Assembly (NCBI GenBank): GCA_963920525.1 | Contig: OY986436.1 | Location: 82,757,839-82,821,838, forward strand | Direction: 5' to 3' | Length of the DNA: 64,000 nt | Source: Dichetophora obliterata | Taxonomy: Eukaryota; Arthropoda; Insecta; Diptera; Sciomyzidae | Shown: positions 23,636 to 35,527 of the stretch, piece by piece | How the letters are laid out: the number at the start of each line of letters is the position of its first letter | How positions within the stretch are numbered: the first letter of the stretch is position 1 | The notes under the pieces: model-generated | The model's database searches: none | What the model saw: the letters and a program-made list of their open reading frames with translations, nothing else | What the model was told of the DNA's origin: nothing | Position numbers and translations under genes: made by a program

Positions 23636-25128
23636 TTGGCCATGAGCATCACGTTTCGGGAGGTTGATCTACTCTCACGCGCGACAAGTGCATGTGTTTT
23701 TGCTCGTTTAACGGCTTGGATTTTTCGGTTCGTTCACAGCTCGCGACAACGAGCACAACATCGTGATCGACGCCGTAGTGGTCCACTGATGAACGAAGAA
23801 GTTGAAAGAGCTATGGAATACTGGAGCCGTGAGGAGCAAGCAATTTACTACGCACGTGAGATCAAAGTGTTGGAAGAGTCATCAGATCCAAGCGTTGAGG
23901 GAACAAGCTCGGTATTTAAATTTAATCCACAGATTGATAGACAGGGGATATTGCGAATGAATGGTCGGCTAAATCAAGCACTGATATCCGAGCAACAAAG
24001 AAAACTAGTGATTTTGCCAGATGTTAGTCCATACGCGAAACTTTTGATTCGGCAAGCACATACATGTGCTTTGCATGGTGAACCACGCGCAATGATAGCT
24101 TATTTACGTCGCAAGTTTTGGATCACAAACCTGCGCCGGGCAATTCACACAAGCAACTCACAATGTATTGCATGCACTCGACAACGACAACAGGGGATAC
24201 AGCAGATGATGGGCGAATTGCCCTCGGACCGTGTGCGGCCGTGTCGACCCTTTCGCCATTCTGGCGTCGACTATGCTGGCCCGTTTCTTTTAAAAGCTCG
24301 AGGAGGCAGGTGTAACATTCCCGTAGAAAAATATGTTGACAGTTTATCTACTGCGGATTTATCCAAGCTTTTTTATGTTTTAAAAGTATTCGAGGTACGA
24401 GGTACGAGCCACGTCTATGGAGTGATTATGGAAAGAATTTTACGGGCGCTGAAAAAGAGTTAGGCATGGATATGGCCAAAAACTTACAAGAATATGGCAC
24501 GAAATGGCGGTTTATTACTCCAACGACTGCGCATCAAGGCGGATTATGGGAGGCAGCAATCAAGTCCATGAAATTTCATTTGCGTAGAATTGTTGGTCTC
24601 CATTAACTGACCAATAATGCTTTCAGAGTGATTCTAGCTCAAACAAGCGCAGTAATGAATTTCCGACCACTGTCAGCGCAATCTGATGACCCGGATGATC
24701 TATCTTTCTTGACGCCGGCACATTTTTTGATAGGCGAACCTATAATTCAGCCATTTGGGGCAAATGTGCAAGAAATTCCAAGTAATAAATGAAAACTCGT
24801 GGCCCAGGTACAGAAAATGACGCAGTCTCTATGGAAAATATGGTCGCATTATTACCTGAGTGAGTTGCAACAACGGCCAAAATGGAATAAAATACAGCCA
24901 AACCTGAAAGTCGGCGACCTAGTGTTGATACGCGAGGATAACATACCACCAGCACTTTGGAAAACAGCGCGTGTGGTTGAGATATTTGCAATCCATCAGA
25001 ATGGATTTGTGCGGAACGCACGTCTTAAAGTGGCAACAGCTGACTGGGAATTTGGCGGAGTACAAAAGAATAGGGCAACTTTGGAGAGACCAGTGCAAAG
25101 ATTGTGTCGGAACCGATACAAACATTGA
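23636..25128 (+). pseudogene. BEL/Pao integrase and C-terminal domain, frameshifted
   Basis: Integrase joins the cDNA to host DNA. The frame 23636-24463 includes RLTAWIFRF, the zinc-binding head (RQAHTCALHG, then CIACTRQRQQG) and HSGVDYAGPFLLKARGG with the first catalytic aspartate. A deletion around 24330-24400 removes part of the core and shifts frame. The second aspartate is then readable in LWSDYGKNFTG and the glutamate in GGLWEAAIKSMK, so all three catalytic acids remain visible although not in one frame. Stops occur near 24604 (TAA) and 24789 (TGA). The end (24799-25128) has the KVGDLVLIREDNIPPALWK domain typical of BEL/Pao and stops just before the 3' LTR. Confidence 0.8.
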
Positions 25129-25386
25129 TACAATGTAATATATACTTGAATTTCTTAATATTATAAAATCAACATAACGATATTTTAAATTGTTTCTAAT
25201 ATAAAAAAATTGAGATTTTTGTCATTAAAAATAATTAATTCTATTGTGTTCCTAAAAATCAGTTAAAAAAATAAAAATTTCGTTCTGCAAAATTATATAA
25301 AAAAATTCATAAAAACATTTTGTTAAGGATCAAGGAATCGATGTAAGTATACTATACAGTCTTTTTTAAAGGAGTTATCGAAAACA
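25126..25386 (+). repeat. 3' LTR of the BEL/Pao element
   Basis: A copy of 22280-22531 starting TGATACAATG and ending GAAAACA, with several small insertions relative to the 5' LTR. Confidence 0.85.
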
Positions 25387-26994
25387 GCCATTTTTTAAAA
25401 AGGGTGCTTTTTATCCTATTATATAACAGGGTACTCACGTATGTAATGCACTGCACTATAGATGTGCCGAATCATGAAATTTTTTAAATTGATGACCTCT
25501 TACCCGAAATATTTACGTTGAAAATTTGTATTAACTTTAGTAAGGGATCTCAGGGCTAGGAAGAGGTAGAGGTAGAAGATGACGGTGACTTGTCTTGCAT
25601 ATTTCAATTCTACTTTAAAAGGAATTCGATAGACGAAGTACTTCTTTAAACTAAAATATGTGACTAGAATTGTTTGCAGTTCTCACTATGTTCTTTGTGA
25701 ATGAAAAATTGTTGCTTACTTATGCAGCAGTAATATTTAAAAAGTTTTTGAAATAAATGTATCTACGTTACAAATAAATCTACCGCGTACAAGGTGTCAT
25801 CTTAGATTTTTTCATGTAGATTGTAAATATATTATTAACACAATATTGGTAGTAGAACAATCTAAAAATATTTAGGATAAAATTACAAATAAAATCTTTG
25901 TAGAAATGCAAATAGAGGCCATTCGTAGAATGTTCACATGTTTTGTACAACTTTGATCACGAAAAGTAAATTGTGAGAAATTTTCTTAAAAACCCAAATT
26001 TTAAGAATCAGCATGCAAAAGTAAGAATCTATTTGAAACTAGTTTGTTAATCTTTTTGCAACTAGTTAGTACAAATAGGTATGTAATTTGGTTTTGTTTC
26101 TTTTTTATAATACGATGAATAAATATTTTGGTTATTTTTTTACATGTTAGCTATTTTTAATTTGCGTTCTGGTTAAAAAAAAAAAAATTGGTTCAGCAAC
26201 GCTGCTTGTGATGCATAAAGTAGGACGAGCATGATGAGCGATTTATAGAGCGCGATTTTCGTTCGTCGAGACAGGGCTCTACTTCGCAACTGCCTACTGA
26301 GCCCAAAGTAAAGGTCCAATTATAATAGTTGAGCAGTGCGTTCTTTTCTTATTGTTTAAAACAATGCTATCTTATACAAGTGGTTATAATAAACGTAACG
26401 TAATGTGACGGGACGTAAAGATACGTGGATTTTGGATTTTTACGTTACTTTACATTACGTCTGGTCAAAAAGCAACTGAACATTGAGGTAAGATTCGACT
26501 AGTGTGCAATGTGTATTGTTGAAACTATACGGGAACATGCAATTATTTACGACAAACTATTGCCAGGCTACTGCCTATTATAATTGTTATAACGTTTTCT
26601 TACATTGCTTCCCGTCATGATGACAGTTGACAACATTACGTTACGTCTATTATAATTCGAGATTAACACCAATTGGCAATAGTTATTCTTCGTTGATCTG
26701 AATGCTGATGTCGTTGGTTTATGCTGGATCCCAGATAGACGAAGTCCTTCACAGCCTTGAAGGAGGTATTGTCAACTGTAACGTGGGTTCCAAGACGCTG
26801 GGACTGTTTGTTTGTTTACACCAAGTATTTCGTCTTATATGCATTCACTGCCAGACCCATTCGACTTGACCGTCTTTCTAATCTGGAGAATGCTGCACTG
26901 AATTTGCGCCTATTATGGTTATATATTGATATTGCTTTTGGTCAGATAATCGTGTACAATGCTTGATGTGTGCATATCGTGGTGCAAAAATCAT
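25387..26994. other. stretch without recognisable gene
   Basis: AT-rich. Around 26390-26660 there are several ACGTAACGTAATG/CATTACGTTACGT-like palindromic segments and an AATTATAATAG/CTATTATAATT pair about 310 bp apart, which may be a diverged MITE. No gene is seen. Confidence 0.45.
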
Positions 26995-27410
26995 GAATTG
27001 CCACGTCTCGTCATTAGTAATGTTGCGCTGAATGTCCGTATCGTCCATTAAAAGCACCTCCTGGACGACAGTTTTGCGAAAATCTTTTTGAAGGAAATTC
27101 AGCAATTTTGGCACAAGTCGCGCTTCAACCCGTCGCATGCCTAAAACATCATGTAAAATGGTGTGTGCCGATCCAGTCGATATATCAAGCTCGCCAGTTG
27201 TATTTCTCATGGTCACACGACGATTTTCGACCACAATTTCCTTAACTTTTGACATTCTTATCGTTTATTGATGCTGGACGAGAAGGGTGAGTCAAGTAGT
27301 CAGCTGCTGCACGACCCTCTTTAAATAATGTGTACCACTCAAATGCCTGCGTACGTGATAGAGCAGACTCTCCATAGGTTTTATGCTACATTTTCAATGC
27401 ATCCAGACAA
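26995..27410 (-). mobile_element. N-terminal fragment of a mariner transposase
   Basis: On the minus strand, YGESALSRTQAFEWYTLFKEG is followed, after a one-frame slip, by VKEIVVENRRVTMR, then ISTGSAHTILHDVLGMRRVEAR and NITNDETW. This is the paired helix-turn-helix DNA-binding region and the first catalytic aspartate (NDETW) of DD34D-type mariner transposases. The remaining catalytic core is missing; homology stops just after ETW near 26995. A TAG near the N-terminus and the frameshift make it a relic. No inverted repeats were found. Its motif style differs from the DD41D copies elsewhere in the window. Confidence 0.75.
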
Positions 27411-27589
27411 GAAATTCCTTTGGTAAAACATAATCTTTGCTCAAATTTTTTCCCTTTATGAAATTCGCTGGTTAGACTCTAGATTAACTTGTTTACAAAG
27501 CAATAAGAAAGAAACTACGTGACAGATCTCGCTAAAAATTATAGTAACGCCTAAGGTATATATATGAAGGTAGTGCTAGTAGATAAAAT

Positions 27590-28078
27590 TCTCTCGTGTT
27601 GTGGGTACCTTAACTGTCAAAATCAGTTCTTTTCGTACAAAAGCAAAGCAAATAACAAAATTTGTCACCAATTTGTCAATAAATAGAATTATGTTGTGAA
27701 TATTTGTGCTTTAAAATGGTTTATTTAAATTGATTTTAGGAACTTTATTGTTACCAACTTTAAAAGTTCTTGCTAACAGACTCTCCAGCGTCGTTTTCCA
27801 TGTTTATAATTTTTTGTAGAAATTTACATAATTGATGACCCTCGGCAATGGAGTCGAAAAGAAAAGCCATTAAAACACTTGCGAACCGTTTAAAATATTT
27901 CGCAACAGTTATTTAATGATAGCTTCATGAAAAATACAAAAAAAAAAAAACACGCAGAACATACAAAAATTAAAATTATTTAAATTTTAAAAAACATTCG
28001 ACAGTTTTCTATCAGCTTTTATTTATTGTCTTTTACGCTTTTCTTATGTTTGACAGCTACGGTACCCACCTCTCTGTG
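27590..28078. mobile_element. possible MITE with GTGGGTACC termini
   Basis: GTGGGTACCTTAACTGTCAAA near 27602 and its near complement TTTGACAGCTACGGTACCCAC near 28052 form inverted ends about 470 bp apart. The interior is AT-rich without an ORF. The exact borders and target duplication are uncertain. Confidence 0.5.
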
Positions 28079-30579
28079 ACGACTCTACCATGTTGAATAT
28101 ACCTTTAACAGTGTTAACAGCCTTAAAAAAATATTAGCTTTATGACAACTGTTGTTGTTTCATTCGCACAGTCCGACTCAATTTTGAACAGGAAGTAAAA
28201 GAATTTCATAAATGAAAAAATTTCCCTAGGAGCAAATGTTCACGGGCTATTTGGAGAAAAAAATCAATTTACGCGATCTCATGGTCAAAGATAACTTTTT
28301 TTGCGCACACGATTTTGTAATGAATATGTTTTTTATTGCAAAGAAAATCTTAGATTTTCTTATTTCCAAAGCACAAATAAACTTTACTTAATTACATTCA
28401 CACAAAAGAAAGAACAAAAACAATATGACCGTTTTAATATGTTCCAGGCTTACATGATTTGAAAATGTTGTTTTTGTTTCTCCCAAAATTATCTCCTGTG
28501 TCAGCTTTTTAAACACTTCTGTTGACAAGAATGTTTAGAAAATAAAATATTTAACTAATAGCTTAAATGCACCGCCACAGCATTTGTTTACTACTCAAGT
28601 GTTCCATCTGCTTCTCAAAAAAAAAACCCGCTGTTTATTCAAAAGTCTGTAAACCTGATAAGCGTTGCCAGATCTATGTAAATATTTGAACAACTATTGT
28701 TTCAAGACCTTTGATGTGTGTTTCGGAAGCCGCTGCTTATTTCTTCAGAAGTCTGGCGTGATCCAATTTAACGTGATGCTAATATTTGCTCTACAGTAGG
28801 GGCAGTTACATTATAACGCATCTCGAAAAAAGCCACATCAGCATTATAAATATGCGGCATCCATTCCACACAATACCATATTTCATCACGTGATCGTGAG
28901 TTACTCGCAATTAAATGGAAAATATTAGACCAGCAGCTGATTTAATTATTTAACAATGGAGTTCATGCAAATGTTTTATGAGCGAAGGGCCTTCCATAAA
29001 CAAAATAAATTTAACATCAACAACAACATGAGCTGATGTTGCTGCTGTAGCTGCAGCCGGAGCATGAGTTGTAATTGCAGCAACGCGCATAATTCATATC
29101 AAATGACCATTTTGAATCCTTTTATTTCATTTCGTCCTTTTATGTACATTTCATATTCTGCACGCTGTGCGTCCCGCTCCACACTATGTCATATGTATTT
29201 GTGTTATGTTCGAGTGTGTGTGTGTGTTTGAAACTTGCATATGTGCGTCCGAAAATTTTGAAATAATAATTCTTGAAGATAAATTACCCAAAAACAGGTG
29301 TGTGTTCAGTTAAATTGCCATTTCTTTCGAATCGCGTCGCATTATTTTAACCCTGGCACTTTTGAGAGACCCCAACGCACAAGAAGAGCACAACACTGAC
29401 TAAGCCCAGACCCATCCTAGTTCACGGTGCCACCCGCTTCAAACAACATATCAAATATTCTGTTTGTGCGCTTGTGTTGCATTGTCCGTCCTGCGTTGGC
29501 ATTAAGCATCAGGAAAATGATGCTGACGCTGCCAACTAGCATAAGGAACACCAAACAGGATGTGTTCACTGCTACTGCTGCTACTCCTGCCGCTCCAATA
29601 GTTGGACGAGTAGTTTAAGTGCCGGGCTAATGAGTTGCAGGTCCTCACGTTGCAATTTGCTAACCTTCTTCTATGTGTGTGCTTGTGTAAGTGTATCATG
29701 CACATGATGGCCATTAACTCATCTCATACCATGAACGGCAAAATTATAATAATGCAAAAATACACAGTAAAAAAAGGAAAACACATAGAGGCCTTATTTT
29801 GTAACAGAAGTAAAGAATACGAGTTAATACCTATTCCAGAGCAAAGATATAAGAGTCAGTTATAAATTGCTGTAAACATCATTAAAACAATTTTATACGT
29901 ATATGTATGGGACTAAATCGAATTTATATTGAAAGTAAAAATACATATTGCATAAAAATGTTTGAACTTTTTGTATGGGACATGTATGTGGTACATTTTT
30001 CTAATAAAATTTAGTCCAAAGTAAAAAGTAGCTTTAGTTGTAATCTTATGCGTATTATTCCTGGTTTGTCCAACTTTACGGTAATGAGAAAGAAAAGCAC
30101 AAAAATTACTTTAGTATAAGGTACTGACTCGGTATAACGGTAAAATCACCAACATGGAGACCGACATGGTTTTATAAGTTGTCGAACAGCACCAAAAAGC
30201 TTTCCGCTACCATACAACAACAAATAAATAATATTTAAGTTAACAAATAATACAATAAAAAAATTCATGAACTATTACCAATAATTAAAACTTGTTACTG
30301 ATTCAAACTGAATTTGTTTGTCCATCCATTGTTTGTCCATCTACTCAAACTGAAGATATAAAAGAATCTGTACAAGGTAAAACATAATGATGCTATTCAA
30401 TAAATTTGTTACGTCCAGCTAGCATATAACAAGTTTATTTAGTCCTCTCCATGAATTACCAACTTTTCAGTGATCATTTTGAGCAAAAGCAGTGTACAAA
30501 TTTATGGATTTTTTAAAAAATTTCCTGTATTTTTAGCAGGACTTAATAAATCAACTGAAATCCTTTAATAAGAGATGGC
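28079..30579. other. stretch without recognisable gene
   Basis: 28800-29700 is more GC-rich with CAACAACA and GCTGCTGTAGCTGCAGC-like low-complexity and a (GT)n run near 29216-29228. No convincing coding frame. Confidence 0.5.
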
Positions 30580-30921
30580 ACACGATCACGCATGCTTACG
30601 ATGTGTTTTTTACCGAGTTGCAAGTTAACGAACACGGAGGTATTTTTTTTTCACGTGCCCAATTCTACCCAAATTAGGTCTGTGGTCACGGAAGACCACC
30701 CAAGAAACTTTAAATCCAGGGTGCATTCCGAGTCCACAAACTCATTGAATGTAATGAAAACTATACTTTTTCCTTCTTAATTTATGTGTTGGCTGATCGC
30801 TTATTAAAAGTTGAAGAGAACACTTCAGCGCTCCCATCGCTCCTGAGTCGGATTTTAAATGAAGTTATAAAACTACGAAAGGAAAACTCACTTCTTAAAG
30901 CTAAAGTTTATCATATCTTTT
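30580..30921 (+). pseudogene. doubtful THAP-like plus coiled-coil relic
   Basis: A short frame has CFLPSCKLTN (a Cys-x4-Cys pair), FFHVPNSTQIRS and RVHSES, vaguely like the start of a THAP zinc domain. Downstream, in another frame, a 46-codon stretch DRLLKVEENTS...NEVIKLRKENSLLKAKV has leucine spacing of a coiled coil. THAP plus coiled coil is the order in P-type transposases such as the relic at 1027-3485. Similarity is weak, the two halves are out of frame and nothing further downstream confirms it. Confidence 0.3.
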
Positions 30922-31674
30922 AGAAGAAAATACAAACCATTTCCAAAAAGCACTTTCTTATGGTAATAACAAAGTGAAACAGCAAAAATGTTTCAGTCTC
31001 ATTTTGTTTAAAGAATATAACGTAACTTTGCAAAACAATTACAGGTTTCCGAATTCCGCAATATAAACTGCAACAGCTCGAACAAATTTGTTCGTACATG
31101 CTGGCGAAAAGTTTATGTTGACCAGGTTGCTGAGCATTACTTGTGAAGGGAAACTGCTTCGAAGAAAAGCATTTGTGGCCTGTCCTTAACCCTAGATCTA
31201 CACGAGACAAATTGTCATGACAATTTCAATACGCTCACACATTTTTTACTAACACATTCATATTTTCTCAGTTGTCAGATCAATTGTCTCAACAATCAGG
31301 CAGAGAATTGAACTAACAACGATTTGACGTAGGCTGACATTTTTTGACAATTTCTTTTGAAAGTGACGAACAAGAACAGAGAAAAATGTAAAAACCAAAA
31401 GAAACGTCAAATGTATTATATGTCATGTATTGTCTTGCAATTGTTAAGCCCACCTACATCACGCTAGACAATTTCCTTGAAGTTGACAAAAATTTGACAA
31501 CTAATACGGATATAAACAATTGTTATAACAATTGTTACGTGCAGACGCAGCGTGACTCTAGCTATAAGAAGAAATGATTTAAATGTTTAAGGGCGAGTTT
31601 TATGATCATAAGTTAACTTTTACAAACGGCTTAAATAACCAAAAAAATTTTTTTAGAGCGAGTTATTTGTCTAT

Positions 31675-31853
31675 CTTGCACCACTTCTCCACGAGAGATT
31701 TCTGCTGCCCTAGCAGCTTTCATAAAAGAAAAATCTCTAGCGGAAACCAGGAGAAATCACTTTTGTATATAATTTCTCCTGGTCTCCACGAGTTTCTTTC
31801 TTTTATGAGAGCTGTCAGAGCAGCAGATTTCTCTCATGGAGAAGGGGTGTAAG
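31675..31853. mobile_element. foldback element, complete palindrome
   Basis: The left end CTTGCACCACTTCTCCACGA pairs with the right end TCATGGAGAAGGGGTGTAAG. The arms of about 75 bp include CAGCAG and TCATAAAAGAAA segments. The centre is CCAGGAGAAAT...ATTTCTCCTGG. No ORF. Confidence 0.65.
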
Positions 31854-31916
31854 ATGGACAAATAAACACTCGCACTAACAAAATTGTATAACCTAGATTT
31901 TAAACTCCCAATTTCG

Positions 31917-32028
31917 GTAGACCAGGAGAGATTATATGCAAAAGTGATTTTTCCTGGCTTCTACGAGAGATCTTTCTTTTATGAGAGCTGCCAGGACAGC
32001 AGATCTATTTCGTGGAGAAGGGGTGTTA
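31917..32028. repeat. third, single arm of the foldback at 31675
   Basis: Starts GTAGACCAGGAGAG and ends TGGAGAAGGGGTGTTAG. It matches the right half of 31675-31853, including GATCTTTCTTTTATGAGAGC, so one and a half foldbacks lie here in tandem. Confidence 0.6.
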
Positions 32029-32072
32029 GTATTTTATATTTTGAGTTCTGATTGGCATTAATTGTGATTTAA

Positions 32073-32252
32073 CTGGGATTTACTGATCACCTTCAGCAAG
32101 TTTTCTGCAAAAATTTAACTTATTTTAATCTAGTCAAAGAGCTTGAAGCAGGTTTTTGTTGCTCTATCATTGAGTGTGGAGAGAGATAAGGCGTAAAAAC
32201 TTCTTATAAGAACAACTTGCAAAACTAACTGAAGGTGGTCAGTGAATCCGCC
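32073..32252. repeat. inverted repeat, MITE-like
   Basis: GGGATTTACTGATCACCTTC at the left and GAAGGTGGTCAGTGAATCCG at the right are inverted copies with three mismatches. An inner AAGTT/AACTT pairing is also present. No target duplication is evident. Confidence 0.5.
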
Positions 32253-32257
32253 TTTAA

Positions 32258-32393
32258 TGCATTATTCTGTATCACGAAGAAGCAAACCAACGATCAGAAA
32301 AAAACGAGAAGCAATACAATTTTGTAGAAAGAAATTATTGCTTGTCAGGTCGCTCTCATCGTTGGTGTATTTCTTCGTGATACAGAATAATGC
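32258..32393. repeat. near-perfect inverted repeat, 36-bp arms
   Basis: TGCATTATTCTGTATCACGA at the left is exactly complementary to TCGTGATACAGAATAATGCA at the right, and the pairing continues through AACGAT/ATCGTT with small gaps. It lies 5 bp after the previous inverted repeat, suggesting adjacent or nested insertion. Confidence 0.6.
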
Positions 32394-33139
32394 AGTTAAT
32401 CTCCGGTCAGTAGTTAACTAGTCGTCGTTAAACCGGGCTAAAGTTACGCGCTAATTCAGAAATTAAGTGCCCTAAACTTATATCATTTCAAGTGCATATA
32501 GGCAAAAGTTTTCATTAAGCGATAAAGACTTCGACAAAACATCGCAGAAGTTTTTCCAAAATGCTCATGATCGAATAAGTAAACTTAAAAAAATATGAAT
32601 TAAAAAAGAGCGAAAATTTATTCATAATTAATTAGTTTATTTATAATTCATTCTTTCCGCATTATTAACTTTTCAATTATAAATTCACTATTCACTATAA
32701 ATTTTTTCTTAATTCTGTATTAATCCATTTATTCAATATCTATTCATTCGATAATTATTCATAAATTAATAATTATTTCAAATTCAGAATGTACGTATAA
32801 AATGTGAAGTAACATGTAGAATAAATACAAAAATTGAAATTTAAATTTTAAAAATAAAAAAAAGAACAAGGATACTACTGATAAACAAATCGTTTTTGAA
32901 TTGAAAAAGAATAAAACAATATGAATTGTTCGTAAATTTAAAATAAGTTCGGAATCGAAAATGTCTAATTTTTTGTTTCATAAACGAAACGTTCTCGAAA
33001 AAATATTACGTGCGCGGAATGCATCGTTTTCGATTCGTATAAAAGTTCGAATATGATCATTTCCCTCGATAATGCTTTCAATTGCCAAACGGATCATATT
33101 CGAATCGGAAAAGAGTGAAAATACAATAATTTCCTTCGA

Positions 33140-33735
33140 AAAATGTTACAAAATCGTAAACGACTTCCTTTTCGATACAAAAATAATCTCTCGAACTGCC
33201 CGTAAAGAACGCCAATAATAACAATACAATAATATCTTTCGTAAATTGAACGGAAAATTTTTCGCTTACGAAATCGTAAACGACTTCCTTTTCGATACAA
33301 AAGCAAAACGATCCCTCGATAAACTGTCCGTAAAGAACGCCAAACGAATCTCTTGACTCATTTTTTTCAGGAGAATATTTCCATCGAATGAAATTCATTA
33401 ATTTATTCAATTTAAAAAAAATTTTAAATTGAATAATGACCCACAAACCATAAAAAATGCAATATACCACACGGTTTTGATCGTGGATAGATGGTTACTA
33501 TCGGACACTACTAAAAATGGACGTGGTCGCACTTTATCTACGATTATCTGGTCGCACTTGTGGAAATCATGCCAATTCCTGAGTTGTAGATACAAGTTTT
33601 AATAGTGAAATATATACATAAATGTTGCCACGCCCATTTTACCACCTACATATCAAAAATGTTACAAAATCGTAAACGACTTCCTTTTCGATACAAAAAT
33701 AATCTCTCGAACTGCCCGTAAAGAACGCCAATAAT
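33140..33735. repeat. three copies of an 80-bp unit
   Basis: A unit containing AAATCGTAAACGACTTCCTT and CCGTAAAGAACGCC occurs at 33140-33220, 33269-33342 and 33655-33735. The first and third look identical over about 80 bp; the second has diverged. Long apparent frames on the minus strand here are repeat artefacts. Confidence 0.65.
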
Positions 33736-34198
33736 AATATCAATTAAAATTCTCTATATAAGGCGGTTTTGATCGAATAAAACTAATATTTGGTAGTTTA
33801 GTTCATATGTTTACTATGGTCGCAATATATCTACGCTCACTTTTTCGAAATCATACTAATTCCTGAGATGTTCACGTTTTGATAGTGAAAATTGGTATGT
33901 AGGTGCAATGGGACCGAGTGGCGGTCACTATATATGTAAATGCTGACACGTCTACATTTATCTTTAAAAAAATGAATAGATGTATGTGTGTATATCACGT
34001 AAATACTCCAAAACCGCTGAACCAATTTTTATGAAACTTTCAGGGAAACGGTAGCAAAATCTTGAGAATGTTCTTGTGAAGCCTGGTGCTGATTGCAACA
34101 AGGGGCGTGGCACCTCAGACATACCACAAAGTTTTTGATATCGAATAGCTTTGGAATAATAGGCCACACAGCATCGGAATTAGGTTTCGTGAAATTTT
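33736..34198. repeat. dispersed GGGCGTGGC-type repeat
   Basis: Contains CCAAAACCGCTGAACCAATT, ATGAAACTTTCAGGG and GGGGCGTGGCACC modules like those at 49066-51145. No coding. Confidence 0.45.
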
Positions 34199-34988
34199 AG
34201 TGACCCAATGTGCACAAAACGGATGCGGATCCGTTTCGAACACGTTACGAGTCCGCAGTACGCATTTCGCTTCTTACGTTCCGAGCCCGAACCCGTTACG
34301 AATCTGTCAAAAAAATTGTCACAACATTAACATAACAGGCAGTTTAAATTTGTTATGTAATCTTAAATTTTATTTTCAGTGGATTAGGGATACGAAATAC
34401 AATTGTGTACTTATTTTAATTTTAAATAACTTTTTTACATCATTAGGCACGTTTTCCACAAGCTCTTCTTAAAATCGATTAAAACTACTTGTCAGAATTT
34501 TTAAAAAACTATCATATCGGAAATTGCATTCACTATAGAATAGCAGTACACAAGATATTTTCCGGAAACCTTTTTTAATTAATTAATTAAAAGCGTTAAT
34601 TTTTTACGCTTTATCATTATAGCTGTTAAAGTTTTTGGGATGCTTTAAGGAAAAATAATGTTCAGCTGTTTGAAGATACGAGTCTGTAGTAAATGTCAAG
34701 AACTGAAATATTGAACAAAAAAATTTTAAAAAAAAATATATTTTGAATATAGCATAAGCTTTGTTGTTCCGTTTAGAATCCGAACTATTTAAAAAAAAGA
34801 GTCCGAAAGGGATTCGATATATGAAGTCCGTTCCGAGTCCGTGACGAATCCGAAAAATTGAATAAAGCAATTCGTATTTTTGAGAGGAATTTCATTTGAA
34901 AAAGTATCCGATTCGGATGTTCGTTTCGGATAAAACATACGAAGAAAAAAGTCCGCCTCGAATTCGTAACGGATCAGTTTGGCACACT
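34199..34988. mobile_element. possible element with TTCG/TCCG-rich arms
   Basis: The left end AGTGACCCAATGTG and the complement of the right end AGTGTGCCAAACTG are partly inverted. Both arms are packed with TCCG, TTACGAA and GTTCCGAG motifs (34220-34310 and 34800-34975), while the centre is plain AT-rich. A diverged non-autonomous DNA element is the likeliest reading; the class is unknown. Confidence 0.4.
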
Positions 34989-35527
34989 GTGAAGTTTTAA
35001 AACGCATAAAAAATATGGTTTTTGCGTTGGAAAAAATGAAAAATTGGGAAAATATCGAAGAAAAATTACCCATAAAGCATTAACAATAAAGCAGAAGAAC
35101 AGTGACATAGGTGCGCCAAGATTATGGTGTATAAATTTTACACACAAGAACCTATTAGGATCATTTTTTCGGTAGGGTAGCAGCCACACCTAGCGTGAAA
35201 AAAGTCGAAAATATAAATTTTGCATAATATTTTTACATTAAGCCAAATTCGGATCGAATACGACACAAACCGTATGAAATATAGCGTTTTTATTGTTTTG
35301 TTGGCAGTAAAAAGGGTGCGGCTATTTTGAAATACTTGACAAAGTTTTATCGTAATCGGATAAACGGTATTGCAGTGCATAAAATACGAACAAACTAAAA
35401 AACAGACATTAATTTTTAACCGACTTCAAGAAGAAGGATCTTAAATCGTTGGTTTTTTTTTCTTTTAATGTATTTACATCGATAACTCCTAAAGCACTCA
35501 CCCGATTGCCGCATGTGGCAATTTGAT

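Larger units (their letters stand above)
22280..25386 (+). mobile_element. BEL/Pao LTR retrotransposon, internally deleted and mutated
   Basis: Two direct repeats of about 255 bp, each starting TG and ending CA (22280-22531 and 25126-25386), bracket a primer-binding site and an internal region. Gag, protease and most of RT are missing. The internal coding begins at the C-terminal RT/RNase H boundary near 22802 and runs through integrase to the far C-terminal domain. RNase H, the HHCC-type integrase head and the WEAAIKS box are of BEL/Pao type. Many in-frame stops show a long-dead copy. I could not find a matching target duplication outside the LTRs. Confidence 0.85.

Noticed and set aside
33078..33470. 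130-codon minus-strand ORF
   Set aside because: Made of repeated 80-bp units; its repeated peptide is a repeat artefact.
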